Below, piece after piece: positions 35,748 to 48,002 of a stretch of DNA of 64,000 nucleotides. This DNA comes from Gammaproteobacteria bacterium (GTDB lineage: Bacteria; Pseudomonadota; Gammaproteobacteria; Xanthomonadales; SZUA-36), in assembly GCA_021772935.1 (NCBI GenBank), contig JAJFLA010000049.1:212234-276233 (forward strand). Direction: 5' to 3'. The number at the start of each line of letters is the position of its first letter. Positions within the stretch are counted from its first letter, which is position 1. The position numbers and the translations under genes were made by a program. The notes below the pieces were generated by a model. It was not told the DNA's origin. It did not search any database and was given only the letters and a program-made list of their open reading frames with translations.

Positions 35748-36236
35748 ATGCAGGTTTTAAACATTTTTCATGTGTTGGTCGCTATTGCGATGATCGCTTT
35801 TATTTTAATTCAAAAAGGCGCCGGTGCTACCGCTGGTGCCGCTTTCGGTAGCGGCGCGTCGGGTACCGTTTTTGGCTCCCGTGGTGCTGGCAATTTTCTG
35901 TCGCGTTCTACGTGGGTACTGGCTACGTTTTTTTGTCTAATCAGTCTGACCATGGCGGTGATGGCTTCACGCGCCAGCATCACACCTGAAACTGATCTTG
36001 GTGTGGTCGCACCCACTGTGGTGACAGAAGAGACAACAGAACAGGCTGTGCTGGATATACCTGTCGCGAGTAAGGTTGCTGGGGATTCGGACATGCCCGC
36101 ATTTGATGCGGTGATTGCCGAACCTGTGACGGAAGCTGACCTGCCAGTGATTGAAGCGGGCTCCGGGACAGACACTGGGGCAGCACCGACAAATGATAGT
36201 TCAGCTGAAGATACGTCTACTGGCGAAGGGTCCTGA
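35748..36236 (+). CDS. secG: Preprotein translocase subunit SecG
   Basis: SecG helps the SecYEG channel move proteins across the inner membrane. Residues 1-75 match the family: a first helix VLNIFHVLVAIAMIAFILI, the QKGAGATAGAAFGSG loop, FGSRGAGNFLSR, and a second helix STWVLATFFCLISLTMAV. A long acidic, low-complexity tail follows (about 80-162, rich in Val, Glu, Thr, Asp), making it about 50 residues longer than the E. coli protein. It is followed by tRNA-Leu, probably in the same transcript. Confidence 0.95.
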   Translation: MQVLNIFHVLVAIAMIAFILIQKGAGATAGAAFGSGASGTVFGSRGAGNFLSRSTWVLATFFCLISLTMAVMASRASITPETDLGVVAPTVVTEETTEQAVLDIPVASKVAGDSDMPAFDAVIAEPVTEADLPVIEAGSGTDTGAAPTNDSSAEDTSTGEGS

Positions 36237-36251
36237 GGTAGCGAAAGAATA

Positions 36252-36336
36252 GCCCAAGTGGTGGAATTGGTAGACACGCTATCTTGAGGGGGTAGTGACG
36301 TAAGTCGTGCCGGTTCGAGTCCGGCCTTGGGCACCA
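36252..36336 (+). tRNA. tRNA-Leu (GAG)
   Basis: The 85-base gene has acceptor halves GCCCAAG/CTTGGGC, discriminator A and encoded CCA, the GTGGAATTGGTAGACACG D-arm of leucine tRNAs, anticodon stem CTATC/GGTAG with loop TTGAGGG (anticodon GAG), a short variable arm as in class II tRNAs, and the T-arm CCGGTTCGAGTCCGG. It lies between secG and nuoA, 15 bases after the secG stop. Confidence 0.96.
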
Positions 36337-36345
36337 TTTTTAAAT

Positions 36346-36364
36346 GGACGGAATAACACCGTCC
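36346..36364 (+). other. Hairpin between tRNA-Leu and nuoA
   Basis: GGACGG-AATAACA-CCGTCC forms a six-pair hairpin ten bases past the tRNA. No T-run follows, so it is more likely an RNA-processing or stability element than a terminator. Confidence 0.35.
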
Positions 36365-36387
36365 GCGCAATGAATTGAGACTGGAGT

Positions 36388-36744
36388 ATGCTTGCACAAT
36401 ACCTGCCAATTCTGATTTTTCTCTGTATTTCTACAGTCATTGGCATTGCGTTGATCATTATCGGCGGTTTGCTGGGGCCCACCAAGCCCGATAGTGAGAA
36501 ATTATCTCCTTATGAGTGTGGTTTTGAAGCTTTTGAGGACACCCGCACGAAATTTGATGTTCGTTACTACCTGGTAGCGATCCTGTTCATTATTTTTGAT
36601 CTTGAAATCACATTCTTCCTGCCCTGGGCGCTGGCCCTGGATACGTTGGGTATATTTGGTGTTGCAGCCATGTTCGTGTTCGTTATTGAGCTGGTTATCG
36701 GCTATTTTGTGATCTGGAAACGAGGTGCGCTAGAGTGGGAATGA
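36388..36744 (+). CDS. nuoA: NADH-quinone oxidoreductase subunit A
   Basis: NuoA is a small membrane-arm subunit of Complex I beside the quinone site. The 118-residue protein has three helices and the conserved loop [20 protein letters not shown] with the Cys-Gly pair. GGAG lies just before the ATG at 36388. It begins the full 14-gene nuo operon; its stop overlaps the nuoB start. Confidence 0.97.
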   Translation: MLAQYLPILIFLCISTVIGIALIIIGGLLGPTKPDSEKLSPYECGFEAFEDTRTKFDVRYYLVAILFIIFDLEITFFLPWALALDTLGIFGVAAMFVFVIELVIGYFVIWKRGALEWE

Positions 36745-37286
36745 TGGACATAATGTATCCGGGCCGGGATACGGAGCTTGGTGAGGTAGATGACATTCTA
36801 AGACCCAGTGCGGATAGCAACCCCTTGCTGGCCCGCGGTGTGGTTACCACTTCGCTCGACGCTCTCATTAACTGGGCAAGAACTGGTTCGATGTGGCCGG
36901 TTTCTTTCGGTCTGGCTTGTTGTGCGGTGGAAATGATGCAGGCCGGTGCAGCGCGTTATGACCTTGATCGCTTTGGCGTTATCTTTCGCCCCAGCCCGCG
37001 TCAGTCAGATGTGATGATAGTGGCCGGAACCCTGGTCAATAAAATGGCACCCGCAATGCGCAAGGTATATGACCAGATGGCTGAGCCGAGATGGGTCATT
37101 TCGATGGGTTCCTGTGCCAATGGCGGCGGCTATTACCATTACTCCTATTCGGTGACACGTGGTTGTGACCGCATCGTGCCGGTGGATGTCTATGTGCCCG
37201 GTTGTCCGCCGACAGCGGAAGCCCTGATTTACGGTATTTTGCAGTTGCAGAAGAAAATCCGTCGTACCGATACGATTGCCAGGTGA
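36741..37286 (+). CDS. nuoB: NADH-quinone oxidoreductase subunit B
   Basis: NuoB holds the terminal iron-sulfur cluster N2 that passes electrons to quinone. The 181-residue protein has the adjacent Cys pair in [10 protein letters not shown], Cys in [16 protein letters not shown], and PGCPP, the four N2 ligands. The ATG at 36741 (ATGATG, overlapping the nuoA stop) is preferred; a GTG at 36735 is possible. Confidence 0.97.
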   Translation: MMDIMYPGRDTELGEVDDILRPSADSNPLLARGVVTTSLDALINWARTGSMWPVSFGLACCAVEMMQAGAARYDLDRFGVIFRPSPRQSDVMIVAGTLVNKMAPAMRKVYDQMAEPRWVISMGSCANGGGYYHYSYSVTRGCDRIVPVDVYVPGCPPTAEALIYGILQLQKKIRRTDTIAR

Positions 37287-37290
37287 TGTG

Positions 37291-38040
37291 ATGATTGACG
37301 TGTCTAATAGCCTGTGCGATCAACTCGTTACTTGTTTTGGTGATCGAATCACCGTATCCGAGCCAGGTTCCGAAATAGTCACCATTCAGGTGCCGGTCGA
37401 TGAATGGCTGGAGGTTGCTCAAACCCTTCGTGACGACACACGATTTGCATTCGGCCAGTTAACCGATTTGTGTGGTGTTGATTATCTTGGTTATGGCCAG
37501 GTAGAGTGGGAAACGAATGACGCAACACACGATGGGTTCAGTCGTGGTGTTGAGGCTTTGGGTCCGGGTCGTTTTGACTGGAAAAGCCGCCCCGAATCCA
37601 GCGACGCTGAACAACGTTTCAGCGTGGTAGTACACCTGCTTTCGATCAACCACAATACACGTTTACGGATGACAACCTTTGCCGCTGATGAGGGTTTACT
37701 CATCGTGCCATCATTGGTTGAAATCTGGAACTCTGCCAATTGGTACGAGCGTGAAACTTTCGACCTCTTTGGTATCCTTTTCGAAGGCCATCCGGATCTC
37801 CGGCGGATTTTGACGGATTATGGTTTTACCGGTCACCCATTCCGTAAGGATTTCCCTTTGATTGGAAACGTTACCGTTCGTTATGACGAGGAGAAAGGCC
37901 GCGTGGTCTATGAACCCGTAGAAATTGAACCCCGTGTGCTGGTACCCCGTGTCATTCGTGCTGATTCACGTTACCAGGCAGACGATATCGACAAGGCAGC
38001 AGATGAAGCGGCTGACACTCTGACGTCCGGGGCTGAATAA
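37291..38040 (+). CDS. nuoC: NADH-quinone oxidoreductase subunit C
   Basis: NuoC (30-kDa type) is a connecting-arm subunit next to NuoD. The 249-residue protein carries [27 protein letters not shown] (in parts) and [20 protein letters not shown], the family core. It is separate from nuoD, unlike the fused NuoCD of enterics. The start is the ATG at 37291, with AGGTGA just upstream inside the nuoB end. Confidence 0.96.
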   Translation: MIDVSNSLCDQLVTCFGDRITVSEPGSEIVTIQVPVDEWLEVAQTLRDDTRFAFGQLTDLCGVDYLGYGQVEWETNDATHDGFSRGVEALGPGRFDWKSRPESSDAEQRFSVVVHLLSINHNTRLRMTTFAADEGLLIVPSLVEIWNSANWYERETFDLFGILFEGHPDLRRILTDYGFTGHPFRKDFPLIGNVTVRYDEEKGRVVYEPVEIEPRVLVPRVIRADSRYQADDIDKAADEAADTLTSGAE

Positions 38041-38042
38041 AG

Positions 38043-39296
38043 ATGTCTGAAATTCGCAACTACACGATGAATTTTGGGCCGCAACATCCGGCGGCTCATG
38101 GTGTTCTCAGGCTGGTGCTGGAACTGGATGGTGAAACCGTTGTACGTGCTGACCCGCATATTGGTTTGTTGCACCGAGGCACTGAGAAACTGGCTGAAAG
38201 CAAGCCTTTTAACCAATCCATTGGGTATATGGACCGCATGGATTATGTTTCCATGATGTGTAGCGAACACGCCTATGTACGTGCCATAGAGCAATTGCTT
38301 GGCATAGAACCACCGGTGCGTGCGCAATATATACGTACGATGTTTGATGAGATTACGCGCATCGGCAACCACATGTTGTGGATTGGGTCGAGTGGTATTG
38401 ATCTGGGCGCAATGACCGTCTTTTTGTATGCCTTTCGCGAACGCGAAATGACCATAGACATGTACGAAGCGGTGTCCGGCGCCCGCATGCATGCAAATTA
38501 TTACAGACCAGGTGGGGTGTACCGCGACTTACCCGACACCATGCCTTTATATAAGGAAACGCCCTGGACCAAGGGCAAGAAGCTCAAGCAAAGAAATGAA
38601 TGGCGTGAGGGTTCCTTGCTTGATTTCATTGAGGCTTTTGCACGTGATTTTCCTTCCAAGGTGGATGAGTACGAAACACTGCTGACCGATAACCGAATCT
38701 GGAAGCAACGCACTGTGGGTATTGGTGTGTTATCACCCGAACGGGCACAGCAATTGGGTTGTAGTGGCCCAATGTTGCGTGGTTCAGGGGTGGAGTGGGA
38801 CCTGCGTAAGAAACAGCCCTATGCCATGTACCATGAGATGGATTTTGACATTCCCGTGGGTATCAATGGTGATTGTTACGATCGCTACCTTGTTCGTGTT
38901 GAAGAGATGCGTCAATCAGCACGCATCATCTTGCAGTGTGTCGACTGGCTGCGTGCCAATCCAGGTCACGTCATGTTGAAAAACTTCAAGGTCATACCGC
39001 CGTCACGCGAAGAGATGAAGAACGACATGGAAGCCCTGATCCACCATTTTAAATTATTCACCGAGGGTTACAGCGTACCAAAGGGCGAGACCTACGCAGC
39101 CGTTGAAGCACCCAAGGGTGAGTTTGGCTGCTACATGGTTTCCGATGGTGCAAATAAACCATTCCGTGTTCACCTGAGAGCACCCGGCTTTGCACATCTT
39201 TCAGCCATGGACGAAATGGCGAAGGGGCATATGCTGGCGGATGTGGTGGCCCTGATGGGCACCATGGATATCGTATTTGGTGAGGTGGACCGCTAA
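38043..39296 (+). CDS. nuoD: NADH-quinone oxidoreductase subunit D
   Basis: NuoD (49-kDa) forms the quinone-binding cavity together with NuoB. The 417-residue protein has [30 protein letters not shown] and the C-terminal [12 protein letters not shown]. It begins two bases after nuoC and its stop overlaps nuoE by one base. Confidence 0.97.
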   Translation: MSEIRNYTMNFGPQHPAAHGVLRLVLELDGETVVRADPHIGLLHRGTEKLAESKPFNQSIGYMDRMDYVSMMCSEHAYVRAIEQLLGIEPPVRAQYIRTMFDEITRIGNHMLWIGSSGIDLGAMTVFLYAFREREMTIDMYEAVSGARMHANYYRPGGVYRDLPDTMPLYKETPWTKGKKLKQRNEWREGSLLDFIEAFARDFPSKVDEYETLLTDNRIWKQRTVGIGVLSPERAQQLGCSGPMLRGSGVEWDLRKKQPYAMYHEMDFDIPVGINGDCYDRYLVRVEEMRQSARIILQCVDWLRANPGHVMLKNFKVIPPSREEMKNDMEALIHHFKLFTEGYSVPKGETYAAVEAPKGEFGCYMVSDGANKPFRVHLRAPGFAHLSAMDEMAKGHMLADVVALMGTMDIVFGEVDR

Positions 39297-39811
39297 TGAG
39301 CCATAAAGCTGATTTCATTGCCGGTAAAAAGGACCTTCTTAACGAAGGGACACAGGCAAAGATAGATCACTGGGTGGCCAAGTTCCCACCGGAAAAGAAA
39401 CGTTCGGCACTGATACAGGCATTGCTCGCCGCACAGGACCAGAACGGTGGCTGGGTTAGCAAGGATATGATCGAGGCAGTTGCAGATTACCTGGAAGTAC
39501 CTCCGGTCTGGGCCTACGAAATTGCCAGTTTCTATTCCATGATTGACCAAAAACCGGTTGGCAAGCACAAGGTCAATATCTGTACCAATATCTCCTGCTG
39601 GCTCAATGGCGCCGAAGACCTTTTAAGCTATGTTGAAAAGAAATTGGGTATAAAACTGGGCGAGACGACGACAGATAACCGCATTACGCTGATCGTTGAG
39701 GAAGAATGCCTCGCCGCATGCTGTGGTGCGCCAATGATGGTAGTAGATGGCCACTATCATGAAAATCTTGATACCGACAAAGTCGACAATATTTTGGACG
39801 GGCTGGATTGA
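39296..39811 (+). CDS. nuoE: NADH-quinone oxidoreductase subunit E
   Basis: NuoE carries the [2Fe-2S] cluster N1a of the NADH module. The 171-residue protein has the cluster ligands in NICTNISCWLNG (C-x4-C) and EECLAACCGAPMM (C-x3-C). The N-terminal helical region (IDHWVAKFPPEKKRSALIQA) fits the family. Confidence 0.97.
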   Translation: MSHKADFIAGKKDLLNEGTQAKIDHWVAKFPPEKKRSALIQALLAAQDQNGGWVSKDMIEAVADYLEVPPVWAYEIASFYSMIDQKPVGKHKVNICTNISCWLNGAEDLLSYVEKKLGIKLGETTTDNRITLIVEEECLAACCGAPMMVVDGHYHENLDTDKVDNILDGLD

Positions 39812-39853
39812 TGTTCGCTGAATCTGTCAATAGTGCCTCGAGGGGACATCGTC

Positions 39854-41149
39854 ATGGCTGAACACAACGTCGTATTCGCCACGCTTGGTGCTGAAACACC
39901 ATGGTCGATGGATACCTATCTTGCCATCGATGGCTACCAGGCCTGGAAAAAAATTCTGGCAGAGAAGACCGATCCTGCGGAAATCATTGAGAACGTCAAA
40001 TCCTCTGCTTTGCGCGGGCGCGGCGGGGCGGGTTTCCCGACCGGTCTGAAATGGAGCTTTATGCCACGCTCCGCACCCGGTCAGAAATACATTTTGTGCA
40101 ACTCGGATGAATCCGAGCCGGGCACCTGCCATGATCGTGACATCCTCAGGTTCAATCCCCACGCAGTAATCGAAGGCATGGCCATCGCCGGGTACGCCAT
40201 GGGCGCCACCATTGGATATAACTATCTGCGTGGTGAATTCCACCACGAACCTTTTGAGCGTTTTGAAGCGGCTCTAAAAGAAGCTTATGCAGCCGGTTTG
40301 CTGGGTAAGAATGTCCTGGATAGCGGCGTTGATATGGACATCCATGCTGTCCTGGGCGCAGGTGCGTATATCTGCGGTGAAGAGACCGCTCTGATGGAAT
40401 CGCTAGAAGGCAAAAAAGGCCAGCCACGTTTCAAACCGCCATTCCCGGCCAATTTTGGTCTGTATGGCAAGCCCAGCACGGTCAATAACACTGAATCGCT
40501 GGCATCTGTGCCGCATATCATGCGCAACGGTGGCGACTGGTTCCTGAAAATCGGCAAACCCAATAATGGCGGCCCCAAGGTGTTTTCTGTTTCCGGTCAT
40601 GTGAACAAGCCCGGCAATTTTGAAGTCCCACTGGGTACACCTTTTAGCGAATTGCTGGAAATGGCAGGTGGTGTGCGTAATGGTAATAAACTCAAAGGTG
40701 TAATTCCGGGTGGTTCTTCCATGCCGGTATTGCCTGCTGATTTAATGATGGATATGACCATGGATTTCGACGCACTGGGCAAAGCCGGTTCAGGCCTTGG
40801 TTCAGGTGCGGTTATCGTCATGGATGAAACCACCTGTATGGTTAAAGCCTGTACCCGAATTGCGCGCTTCTATCACATGGAGTCCTGTGGTCAGTGCACA
40901 CCCTGTCGTGAGGGTACTGGTTGGATGCACCGGGTTTTGCAAAGAATTGTTGACGGTAACGGCAAGATCGAGGACCTGGAATTATTACGTTCGGCAGCCG
41001 GGCAAATTGAAGGCCACACCATCTGTGCATTTGGTGAAGCCGCAGCCTGGCCGGTGCAGGGTTTCCTGCGTCAATTCTGGCATGAATTTGAATACTACGT
41101 TGAACACGGCCATTCCATGGTTGATGATCAAAAGGGGACAGCGGCATGA
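39854..41149 (+). CDS. nuoF: NADH-quinone oxidoreductase subunit F
   Basis: NuoF binds NADH and FMN and holds cluster N3. The 431-residue protein has [14 protein letters not shown] and the [15 protein letters not shown] NADH/FMN segment, [13 protein letters not shown], and the cluster motif [11 protein letters not shown] with a later Cys in HTICAFGEA. The ATG at 39854 is chosen because GAGGGGA sits seven bases upstream; the GTG at 39833 is less likely. Its stop overlaps nuoG. Confidence 0.97.
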   Translation: MAEHNVVFATLGAETPWSMDTYLAIDGYQAWKKILAEKTDPAEIIENVKSSALRGRGGAGFPTGLKWSFMPRSAPGQKYILCNSDESEPGTCHDRDILRFNPHAVIEGMAIAGYAMGATIGYNYLRGEFHHEPFERFEAALKEAYAAGLLGKNVLDSGVDMDIHAVLGAGAYICGEETALMESLEGKKGQPRFKPPFPANFGLYGKPSTVNNTESLASVPHIMRNGGDWFLKIGKPNNGGPKVFSVSGHVNKPGNFEVPLGTPFSELLEMAGGVRNGNKLKGVIPGGSSMPVLPADLMMDMTMDFDALGKAGSGLGSGAVIVMDETTCMVKACTRIARFYHMESCGQCTPCREGTGWMHRVLQRIVDGNGKIEDLELLRSAAGQIEGHTICAFGEAAAWPVQGFLRQFWHEFEYYVEHGHSMVDDQKGTAA

Positions 41150-43533
41150 GCACGCAGCCGCAGAAAGTGGTTGAAACCGTCAATATCGAAGTTGATGGTC
41201 AGGCCATGGAAGTACCTAAAAACTCGATGATAATCGAAGCTACGGATAAAGCTGGAATCAGCATCCCACGCTTTTGTTACCACAGTAAACTCAGCATTGC
41301 CGCTAACTGCCGTATGTGCCTGGTAGATGTTGAAAAGGCCCCCAAACCGATGCCGGCCTGCGCAACACCGGTGATGGATGGTATGAAAGTCTATACACAG
41401 TCCCGCCGTGCGATCGATGCGCAGCATGGTGTAATGGAGTTTTTGCTGATCAACCACCCACTGGATTGCCCGATATGTGATCAGGGTGGTGAATGTGAGT
41501 TACAGGACCTGGCCATGGGTTATGGCCGTTCTGTTTCCCGTTTCAGCGAGCGTAAACGCGTGGTCAAAGACCTTGATATCGGCTCGCTGATACAGACTGA
41601 TTTGACCCGTTGCATTCAATGTACTCGATGTGTGCGTTTTCTGGATGAAATCGCTGGCACCAATGAATTGGGCATGTTAGGTCGAGGTGATCGTTCGGAA
41701 ATCAGTACCAGCCTGGCACAGGGTATTGACTCTGAATTGTCCGGTAACGTGATTGACCTGTGCCCGGTGGGCGCATTGACCAACAAACCGTTTCGGTTTT
41801 CTGCACGTGCCTGGGAATTGATGGCCAAGCCGTCACGGGCAGTACACGATGGTGTGGGCTCCAACCTGTGGTATCACACCCGACGTGGACAGGTGATGCG
41901 TGCAGTACCGAGGGACTGTGAGTCCGCGAATGAAACCTGGTTGTCAGATCGTGACCGCTATTCCCATTTTGGCCTCAACGCTGAGGACAGGGTGCTGGAA
42001 CCCATGGTCAAAGTTGCTGGTCAGTGGCAGAAGGTAAGCTGGGACGAAGGCATACGTGCTGCCTCTGATGCTTTGCGGACCGCAATCACAGCTCACGGTG
42101 GTGCGGGTCTGGGCGTATTGATGTCAGCAAGTGTATCGACAGAAGAGTACTTTCTCGCACAGCGTTTGGCACGCGGGCTTGACTGTCCGAATATAGACCA
42201 TCGCTTGAGAGAACAGGACTTCAGTGACGACGATGCGCGCACTGGGGCAGTAGCCTTTGCGTCTTCGATGACTGCAATTGACACCGCAGACACGATCCTG
42301 CTGGTTGGCAGTAATATCCGTCACGAAGCACCCATATTGGGCCAACGTGTACGCAAGGCCTGGCGCAACGGCGCACAAGTGGCCGCATTAAATCCAGTCG
42401 ATTGGAATTTCCATTTCAGTCTGTCCACCAAAATTATCACTGCACCACAGCACATGGTTACGGAACTGGCAGCAGTTGCAAAGGCCGTTTCCACCATTAC
42501 CAGTAAAGAACCCCCCGCATTCCTGAAGTCAGCTTTGGGTGAAATTCAGGTGGGTGAAACGCATCAGGCGATGGCTGAAATGTTGCTTGGTAGTGACAAT
42601 AAAATGTTGATCCTGGGGCAGACCGCCATGGCGCATGAGCAGGCTTCCTGGTTACGTCAAGTATCTGCCTGGATTGCTGAAGCATGCGGTGCTGATCTGA
42701 ATATGGTTCCTGACGGTGGTAATACAACAGGTGCCGCGATGGCGGGTGCATTACCAGGCCGGGGTGTGGGTGGCAGCGAAACAGATCATGGTCTCGATGC
42801 TCGGGAAATGATCGCTTCTGCTGCAAAAGCTTACCTTTTGTGGGGCATTGAACCTGAATTCGATATGGCCAATCCTGCAATGGCTGCAAAAGCACTGGTT
42901 GCTGCAGACAGCGTAGTCGCCGTATCCGCTTTTGCCGGAGAGGGATTGAAAGCTAATGCTGATGTGATATTGCCGTTGGCGCCGTTGGCGGAGTCAGAAG
43001 GCCTGTTTTACACCTTTGATGGACAGTCATTTGCGGTTGAGCAAGCAGTAAGTACCTCAGGTCAGGCCCGCCAAGGCTGGAAAATCCTGCGTCGACTGGG
43101 GGCTGAGCTTGAGCTGGATGGTTTTTCCCATGTGGATAGCGCTACGCTGCGGGATGAAATGCTCGCCCAGATCAGTGCTGCAAGTTACACGTCAAAAGAC
43201 GTTGAACTAACGCCAGCGAATTCAAAGGGCGATCTCTATCGGGTCGGTGATGTCCCGATGTATGCCGCGGACGCTTTATGTAGACGCTCTGAGTATCTGC
43301 AACAATCCGTACATGCTGAAAATGCCTTTGTCGGTTTAAACCCCGATGATGCAGGCAGCAAAGGTCTTGTCGAAGGCCGTGAAGTGAAAGTCAGTCAGGG
43401 TGCTGAACATATAATGTTGCCGCTTCAAATTTGTGATGAATTGCCTGTCGGGGCCGTTTGGGTCAAAAGCGCTACCACTGTTAGCAGTAAGCTGGGTGAC
43501 AGTTTCGGCCGCATTAGTGTGGAGGCGACCTGA
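41146..43533 (+). CDS. nuoG: NADH-quinone oxidoreductase subunit G
   Basis: NuoG is the large iron-sulfur subunit of the peripheral arm. In the 795-residue protein the N-terminal ferredoxin domain has [17 protein letters not shown] and PACATP for [2Fe-2S], then the [18 protein letters not shown] motif, the C-x2-C-x2-C of TRCIQCTRC for [4Fe-4S] clusters, and a degenerate molybdopterin-oxidoreductase-like domain (about 220-700). It overlaps nuoF by four bases and nuoH by one. Confidence 0.97.
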   Translation: MSTQPQKVVETVNIEVDGQAMEVPKNSMIIEATDKAGISIPRFCYHSKLSIAANCRMCLVDVEKAPKPMPACATPVMDGMKVYTQSRRAIDAQHGVMEFLLINHPLDCPICDQGGECELQDLAMGYGRSVSRFSERKRVVKDLDIGSLIQTDLTRCIQCTRCVRFLDEIAGTNELGMLGRGDRSEISTSLAQGIDSELSGNVIDLCPVGALTNKPFRFSARAWELMAKPSRAVHDGVGSNLWYHTRRGQVMRAVPRDCESANETWLSDRDRYSHFGLNAEDRVLEPMVKVAGQWQKVSWDEGIRAASDALRTAITAHGGAGLGVLMSASVSTEEYFLAQRLARGLDCPNIDHRLREQDFSDDDARTGAVAFASSMTAIDTADTILLVGSNIRHEAPILGQRVRKAWRNGAQVAALNPVDWNFHFSLSTKIITAPQHMVTELAAVAKAVSTITSKEPPAFLKSALGEIQVGETHQAMAEMLLGSDNKMLILGQTAMAHEQASWLRQVSAWIAEACGADLNMVPDGGNTTGAAMAGALPGRGVGGSETDHGLDAREMIASAAKAYLLWGIEPEFDMANPAMAAKALVAADSVVAVSAFAGEGLKANADVILPLAPLAESEGLFYTFDGQSFAVEQAVSTSGQARQGWKILRRLGAELELDGFSHVDSATLRDEMLAQISAASYTSKDVELTPANSKGDLYRVGDVPMYAADALCRRSEYLQQSVHAENAFVGLNPDDAGSKGLVEGREVKVSQGAEHIMLPLQICDELPVGAVWVKSATTVSSKLGDSFGRISVEAT

Positions 43534-44585
43534 TGTTGGATATGGTAAATAGCGTTTACACATGGATACAATCACAGTATCTGATCTGGACATTGATCAA
43601 GATTTTAGTGATCACCATCCCGCTCATCACTGCGGTGGCCTTTTATACATATTTTGAGCGCAAGGTGATCGGTGCAATGCAAATTCGTGTCGGTCCGAAT
43701 CGCGTTGGACCCCTGGGCTTGATACAGCCATTTGCGGATGTATTCAAGCTGTTGTTAAAAGAGATTATTTTACCCGCCAATTCCAATCGTTTCCTATTTT
43801 TAGTCGCACCGATTATTTCACTGGCGCCGGCTTTTGCCGCCTGGGCGGTTGTGCCGTTCAACGATTTTCTGGTGTTGGCGGATGTAGATGCGGGTCTTCT
43901 CTATGTTCTGGCTCTGACCTCATTGGGTGTGTACGGCATTATCATTGCCGGCTGGGCTTCCAACTCCAAGTATGCCTTTCTCGGCGCCATGCGTGCTGCG
44001 GCTCAAACTGTTTCTTATGAAATAGCCATGGGTTTCGCCCTCGTTGGTGTATTGATCCTTGCCGGAACAATGAATCTTCGCGAAATTGTGCTGGCCCAAC
44101 AAGGTGGCATATTTGACTGGTACTGGTTACCTTTGGCGCCGTTATTTGTTATCTACATGATTTCGGGTCTGGCCGAGACCAACCGTGCACCATTTGATGT
44201 TGCCGAGGGTGAATCAGAAATCGTAGCCGGTTTTCATGTCGAGTATTCGGGTTCTGCGTTCGCTGTTTTCTTTCTCGCTGAATACGCCAATATGATCCTG
44301 ATATCCGGTCTGACCGCCATTTTATTCGCCGGTGGTTGGCTGTCGCCGTTTGAGGGTGTCCCGGTACTGGGTGAGACCCTGCTGGGCGAGCACAGCATAA
44401 TCTGGTTCCTGGCCAAGACCGTCGTATTTATGTTCATGTTTTTGTGGTACCGGGCGACGTTCCCGCGCTACCGTTATGACCAGATAATGCGTCTGGGTTG
44501 GAAAGTATTGATACCGATAACACTGGTCTGGGTGATGCTTGCGGCCTTGATGGTTGTTCTCGGAATCGTGGTAAAGGGTAGCTGA
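43533..44585 (+). CDS. nuoH: NADH-quinone oxidoreductase subunit H
   Basis: NuoH is the membrane subunit that forms the quinone entry with NuoB and NuoD. The 350-residue protein has eight predicted helices and the conserved loops [18 protein letters not shown] and [18 protein letters not shown], with acidic residues in the latter proposed to couple redox chemistry to proton movement. Confidence 0.97.
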   Translation: MLDMVNSVYTWIQSQYLIWTLIKILVITIPLITAVAFYTYFERKVIGAMQIRVGPNRVGPLGLIQPFADVFKLLLKEIILPANSNRFLFLVAPIISLAPAFAAWAVVPFNDFLVLADVDAGLLYVLALTSLGVYGIIIAGWASNSKYAFLGAMRAAAQTVSYEIAMGFALVGVLILAGTMNLREIVLAQQGGIFDWYWLPLAPLFVIYMISGLAETNRAPFDVAEGESEIVAGFHVEYSGSAFAVFFLAEYANMILISGLTAILFAGGWLSPFEGVPVLGETLLGEHSIIWFLAKTVVFMFMFLWYRATFPRYRYDQIMRLGWKVLIPITLVWVMLAALMVVLGIVVKGS

Positions 44586-44587
44586 CG

Positions 44588-45076
44588 ATGCAACGTATCA
44601 TGGAATATTTACGCAGCTTGTTGTTGCTCGAATTGCTCAAAGGCCTGAGCCTCACCATGCGGCATATGTTCCGTCCGAACATCACCATCATTTACCCGGA
44701 AGAAAAAACGCCCAAGTCTGTACGCTTCCGTGGCCTGCATGCCTTACGCCGTTACCCCAATGGTGAAGAGCGCTGCATTGCCTGCAAATTGTGCGAGGCA
44801 GTTTGTCCTGCACTGGCAATTACCATTGAATCTACACAGCGCGATGATGGCAGTCGTCGTACAACTCGTTATGACATCGACCTGTTCAAATGTATTTTTT
44901 GTGGATTCTGTGAAGAATCCTGTCCGGTTGATTCCATTGTTGAAACCGGTTGTCTCGAATATCACTTCGAGAACCGTGAGGAAAGCATCATGACAAAGGA
45001 AAAACTGCTGGCGATTGGTGATCGATTTGAGTCAGAAATTGCAGAAAATCGTAAAAAGGATGCGGCCTACCGATGA
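44588..45076 (+). CDS. nuoI: NADH-quinone oxidoreductase subunit I
   Basis: NuoI is an 8Fe ferredoxin-type subunit with clusters N6a and N6b. The 162-residue protein has both C-x2-C-x2-C-x3-C-P motifs: [16 protein letters not shown] and [16 protein letters not shown]. The N-terminal amphipathic segment touches the membrane arm. The stop overlaps the nuoJ start. Confidence 0.97.
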   Translation: MQRIMEYLRSLLLLELLKGLSLTMRHMFRPNITIIYPEEKTPKSVRFRGLHALRRYPNGEERCIACKLCEAVCPALAITIESTQRDDGSRRTTRYDIDLFKCIFCGFCEESCPVDSIVETGCLEYHFENREESIMTKEKLLAIGDRFESEIAENRKKDAAYR

Positions 45077-45687
45077 TTGTCCAGGAACTGATTTTTTACG
45101 CTTTCTCGCTGGTGATGGTATTTGCGGCTATTGCAGTTGTTACCGTACGTAACCCCATTTATGCCGTGTTATTCCTGGTGCTGGCATTTTTCAGTGCAGC
45201 GGGAATCTGGATGTTGCTGGAGGCGGAATTCCTCGCCATCATCCTGGTGGTGGTTTACGTGGGAGCGGTTATGGTGCTGTTCTTGTTCGTTGTGATGATG
45301 CTGGATATCAATCTTGTACCGTTGAAAGAAGGATTTACCCGTTATCTGCCGGTCGCCGTGTTGGTGGCCGTGGCGATGGCGGTCGAATTATTAATGGTGT
45401 TGTGGAGCAGGGGGCGTTTTGGTGCGTCAATGTTTCCAGTGCCTGCGCCTAATTCCAGCGATTACAGCAACACACGGGAACTCGGTGAGCTTCTATATAC
45501 CAACTACCTGTTGCCGTTTGAGGTAGCCGGTGTCATTTTGCTGGTCGCGATTATCGCGGCTGTTGCACTGACCTTACGTACAAGACCGGGCATCAAAACT
45601 CAGGATCCGGCAGCACAGGTCAGGACCCGTCGGGACGAAAGTGTCAGGCTGGTAAAAATGAAATCAGAAAAACCACGGGGAACTTGA
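45073..45687 (+). CDS. nuoJ: NADH-quinone oxidoreductase subunit J
   Basis: NuoJ is a five-helix membrane-arm subunit. The 204-residue protein has the conserved [20 protein letters not shown] and a helix with [18 protein letters not shown], including the pi-bulge region important for proton coupling. A charged tail ends the protein. Confidence 0.96.
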   Translation: MIVQELIFYAFSLVMVFAAIAVVTVRNPIYAVLFLVLAFFSAAGIWMLLEAEFLAIILVVVYVGAVMVLFLFVVMMLDINLVPLKEGFTRYLPVAVLVAVAMAVELLMVLWSRGRFGASMFPVPAPNSSDYSNTRELGELLYTNYLLPFEVAGVILLVAIIAAVALTLRTRPGIKTQDPAAQVRTRRDESVRLVKMKSEKPRGT

Positions 45688-45696
45688 GGAATCGCC

Positions 45697-46002
45697 ATGC
45701 TGACACTTGCTCATTTTCTGACCCTGGGTGCGATACTGTTTAGCCTTAGTATTGCCGGGATATTTATTAATCGTAAGAACATCATCATCCTGCTGATGTG
45801 CATAGAGTTGATGTTGCTGGCGGTTAATATGAATTTTGTGGCATTTTCCCGCTTCCTTGGCAATCTCGACGGACAGATATTCGTATTTTTCATACTAACG
45901 GTTGCGGCAGCTGAGGCGGGTATTGGTCTCGCCATCCTGGTCGTACTGTTCCGAAACCGGCAGACCATCAACGTTGCCGAACTGGATGATCTGAAAGGAT
46001 GA
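45697..46002 (+). CDS. nuoK: NADH-quinone oxidoreductase subunit K
   Basis: NuoK is a three-helix MrpC-like subunit with buried Glu residues in the proton path. The 101-residue protein has [19 protein letters not shown] and [13 protein letters not shown], both with the key Glu. It ends in an overlap (ATGA) with nuoL. Confidence 0.97.
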   Translation: MLTLAHFLTLGAILFSLSIAGIFINRKNIIILLMCIELMLLAVNMNFVAFSRFLGNLDGQIFVFFILTVAAAEAGIGLAILVVLFRNRQTINVAELDDLKG

Positions 46003-48002
46003 ACATGTCGTTGCAAACCACCTTGTTGCTGATTCCGTTACTGCCATTGGGCGGTGCGGTTCTGGCCGGACTATTCCGCAACCAGGTAGGCCGAGTGGGC
46101 TCACATACCGTCACGATACTCGGCGTGGGGCTGTCATTTGCCTTATCAGCATGGATACTCATGCAGCAAATCAACGGTACGCTGGAAACCGTAAACATCA
46201 GTGTCTATACCTGGATGATTTCTGATGGCATACGCTTTCAGGTCGGTTTCCTGATAGATCACCTGACCACACTGATGATGTGTGTGGTGACATTTGTTTC
46301 GCTGATGGTGCACATATATACGATCGGTTATATGCGTGATGATCCGGGTTACCAGCGTTTCTTCAGCTATATCGCACTGTTCACGTTTTCAATGTTAATG
46401 CTGGTGATGTCCAATAACTTCATGCAGTTGTTCTTTGGTTGGGAAGCCGTGGGTTTGGTGTCCTACCTGCTGATTGGGTTCTGGTTTAATAAAGAGTCCG
46501 CGATCAAAGCAAATCTGAAGGCATTCCTGGTCAACCGGGTGGGTGATTTCGGATTCCTGCTGGGTATAGCTGCCGTGCTTTTGACCTTCGATACACTCGA
46601 CTATGCAGAAGTCTTTGCACAGGCGGGCACTGCCGTTGACCAGACGCTTTCTGTTCCCGGTGGCATGGAATGGAATATGTTGACCTTTATCTGCGTCTGC
46701 CTGTTCATCGGCGCCATGGGTAAATCAGCACAGGCTCCCTTGCACGTATGGCTACCTGATTCAATGGAAGGCCCGACCCCCATATCCGCTTTGATCCATG
46801 CTGCCACGATGGTGACAGCAGGTATCTTCATGGTGGCGAGGATGTCACCCCTGTTTGAGTTGAGCGATGCGGCATTGAGTTTTGTCATGCTGACAGGTGC
46901 AGTAACCGCGCTTTCCATGGGCTTGATTGGTATTGTGCAGAATGATGTCAAGCGCGTGATTGCCTATTCAACCCTGTCGCAATTGGGTTACATGACGGTT
47001 GCGCTGGGTGTTTCAGCCTATTCAGCGGCCATTTTTCATCTGATGACCCATGCATTTTTCAAGGCACTACTATTCCTCGGTGCGGGCTCCGTGATTATCG
47101 CCATGCATCATGAGCAGGACATGCGCTATATGGGCGGTTTGAGAAAATATATGCCGGTCACCTGGTTAACCGCATGGGTTGGAACACTTGCACTGGTTGG
47201 CTTCCCGTTTTTCGCTGGTTTTTATTCCAAGGATGCAATTATCGAAGCCGTTGCAGATTCACATCGTTGGGGTAGTAGTGTTGCTTATTTTGCCGTTGTT
47301 GCGGGTGTGCTGATTACTGCCATTTATAGTTTCAGGCTGTTATACCTCACATTCCATGGCAAAGAGCGGTTTGAAGTCATTCACGATAGTGGTGACCACC
47401 CTCCATCCGGGCAATTGGCACATGCACCCAAAGAATCACCATTGGTTGTTACCATTCCGCTGATTTTGCTGGCCATACCTTCCGTTGTTATTGGCTGGAT
47501 GACCATCGAGCCAGTGCTGTTTGGTGGTTGGCTGGAAGATTCCATTTTTGTGCTTGATAAAAACAATGTTCTGGCGGAGTTGGGTGAGCATTTTCATGGT
47601 GCCACTGCCATGGCCCTTCACTCTGTGAATACATTGCCATTCTGGTTGATGATTACCGGTCTGGCGCTGGCGACCCTCATTTATTTAATTCGGCCGTCGA
47701 TAGCGGATACCGTCCGTAACCGTGTGCCGTTTTTATATCGTCTGCTTGATAACAAATATTACTTTGACGAGTTTTATCAGAAGTTCTTTGCACACGGCAG
47801 TGTGAGACTGGGGCGCATTTTGTGGCATAAGGCAGATGCAGGATTTATTGATAACGGAATGGTGAACGGGTCGGCTCGAGTGGTTGAGTGGGTGGCTGCA
47901 CGGGTTCGCCGTTGGCAGACTGGATTCCTGTATGACTATGCCTTCGCCATGATAATCGGATTGATTGGTATTTTGGCAGTTTGGGTAATGATGGCGCCTT
48001 GA
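45999..48002 (+). CDS. nuoL: NADH-quinone oxidoreductase subunit L
   Basis: NuoL is the distal antiporter-like proton-pumping subunit with the long lateral helix. The 667-residue protein has [38 protein letters not shown] with the pumping Lys, and [17 protein letters not shown]. The C-terminal extension (about 540-667) holds the lateral and anchor helices. Confidence 0.97.
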   Translation: MNMSLQTTLLLIPLLPLGGAVLAGLFRNQVGRVGSHTVTILGVGLSFALSAWILMQQINGTLETVNISVYTWMISDGIRFQVGFLIDHLTTLMMCVVTFVSLMVHIYTIGYMRDDPGYQRFFSYIALFTFSMLMLVMSNNFMQLFFGWEAVGLVSYLLIGFWFNKESAIKANLKAFLVNRVGDFGFLLGIAAVLLTFDTLDYAEVFAQAGTAVDQTLSVPGGMEWNMLTFICVCLFIGAMGKSAQAPLHVWLPDSMEGPTPISALIHAATMVTAGIFMVARMSPLFELSDAALSFVMLTGAVTALSMGLIGIVQNDVKRVIAYSTLSQLGYMTVALGVSAYSAAIFHLMTHAFFKALLFLGAGSVIIAMHHEQDMRYMGGLRKYMPVTWLTAWVGTLALVGFPFFAGFYSKDAIIEAVADSHRWGSSVAYFAVVAGVLITAIYSFRLLYLTFHGKERFEVIHDSGDHPPSGQLAHAPKESPLVVTIPLILLAIPSVVIGWMTIEPVLFGGWLEDSIFVLDKNNVLAELGEHFHGATAMALHSVNTLPFWLMITGLALATLIYLIRPSIADTVRNRVPFLYRLLDNKYYFDEFYQKFFAHGSVRLGRILWHKADAGFIDNGMVNGSARVVEWVAARVRRWQTGFLYDYAFAMIIGLIGILAVWVMMAP

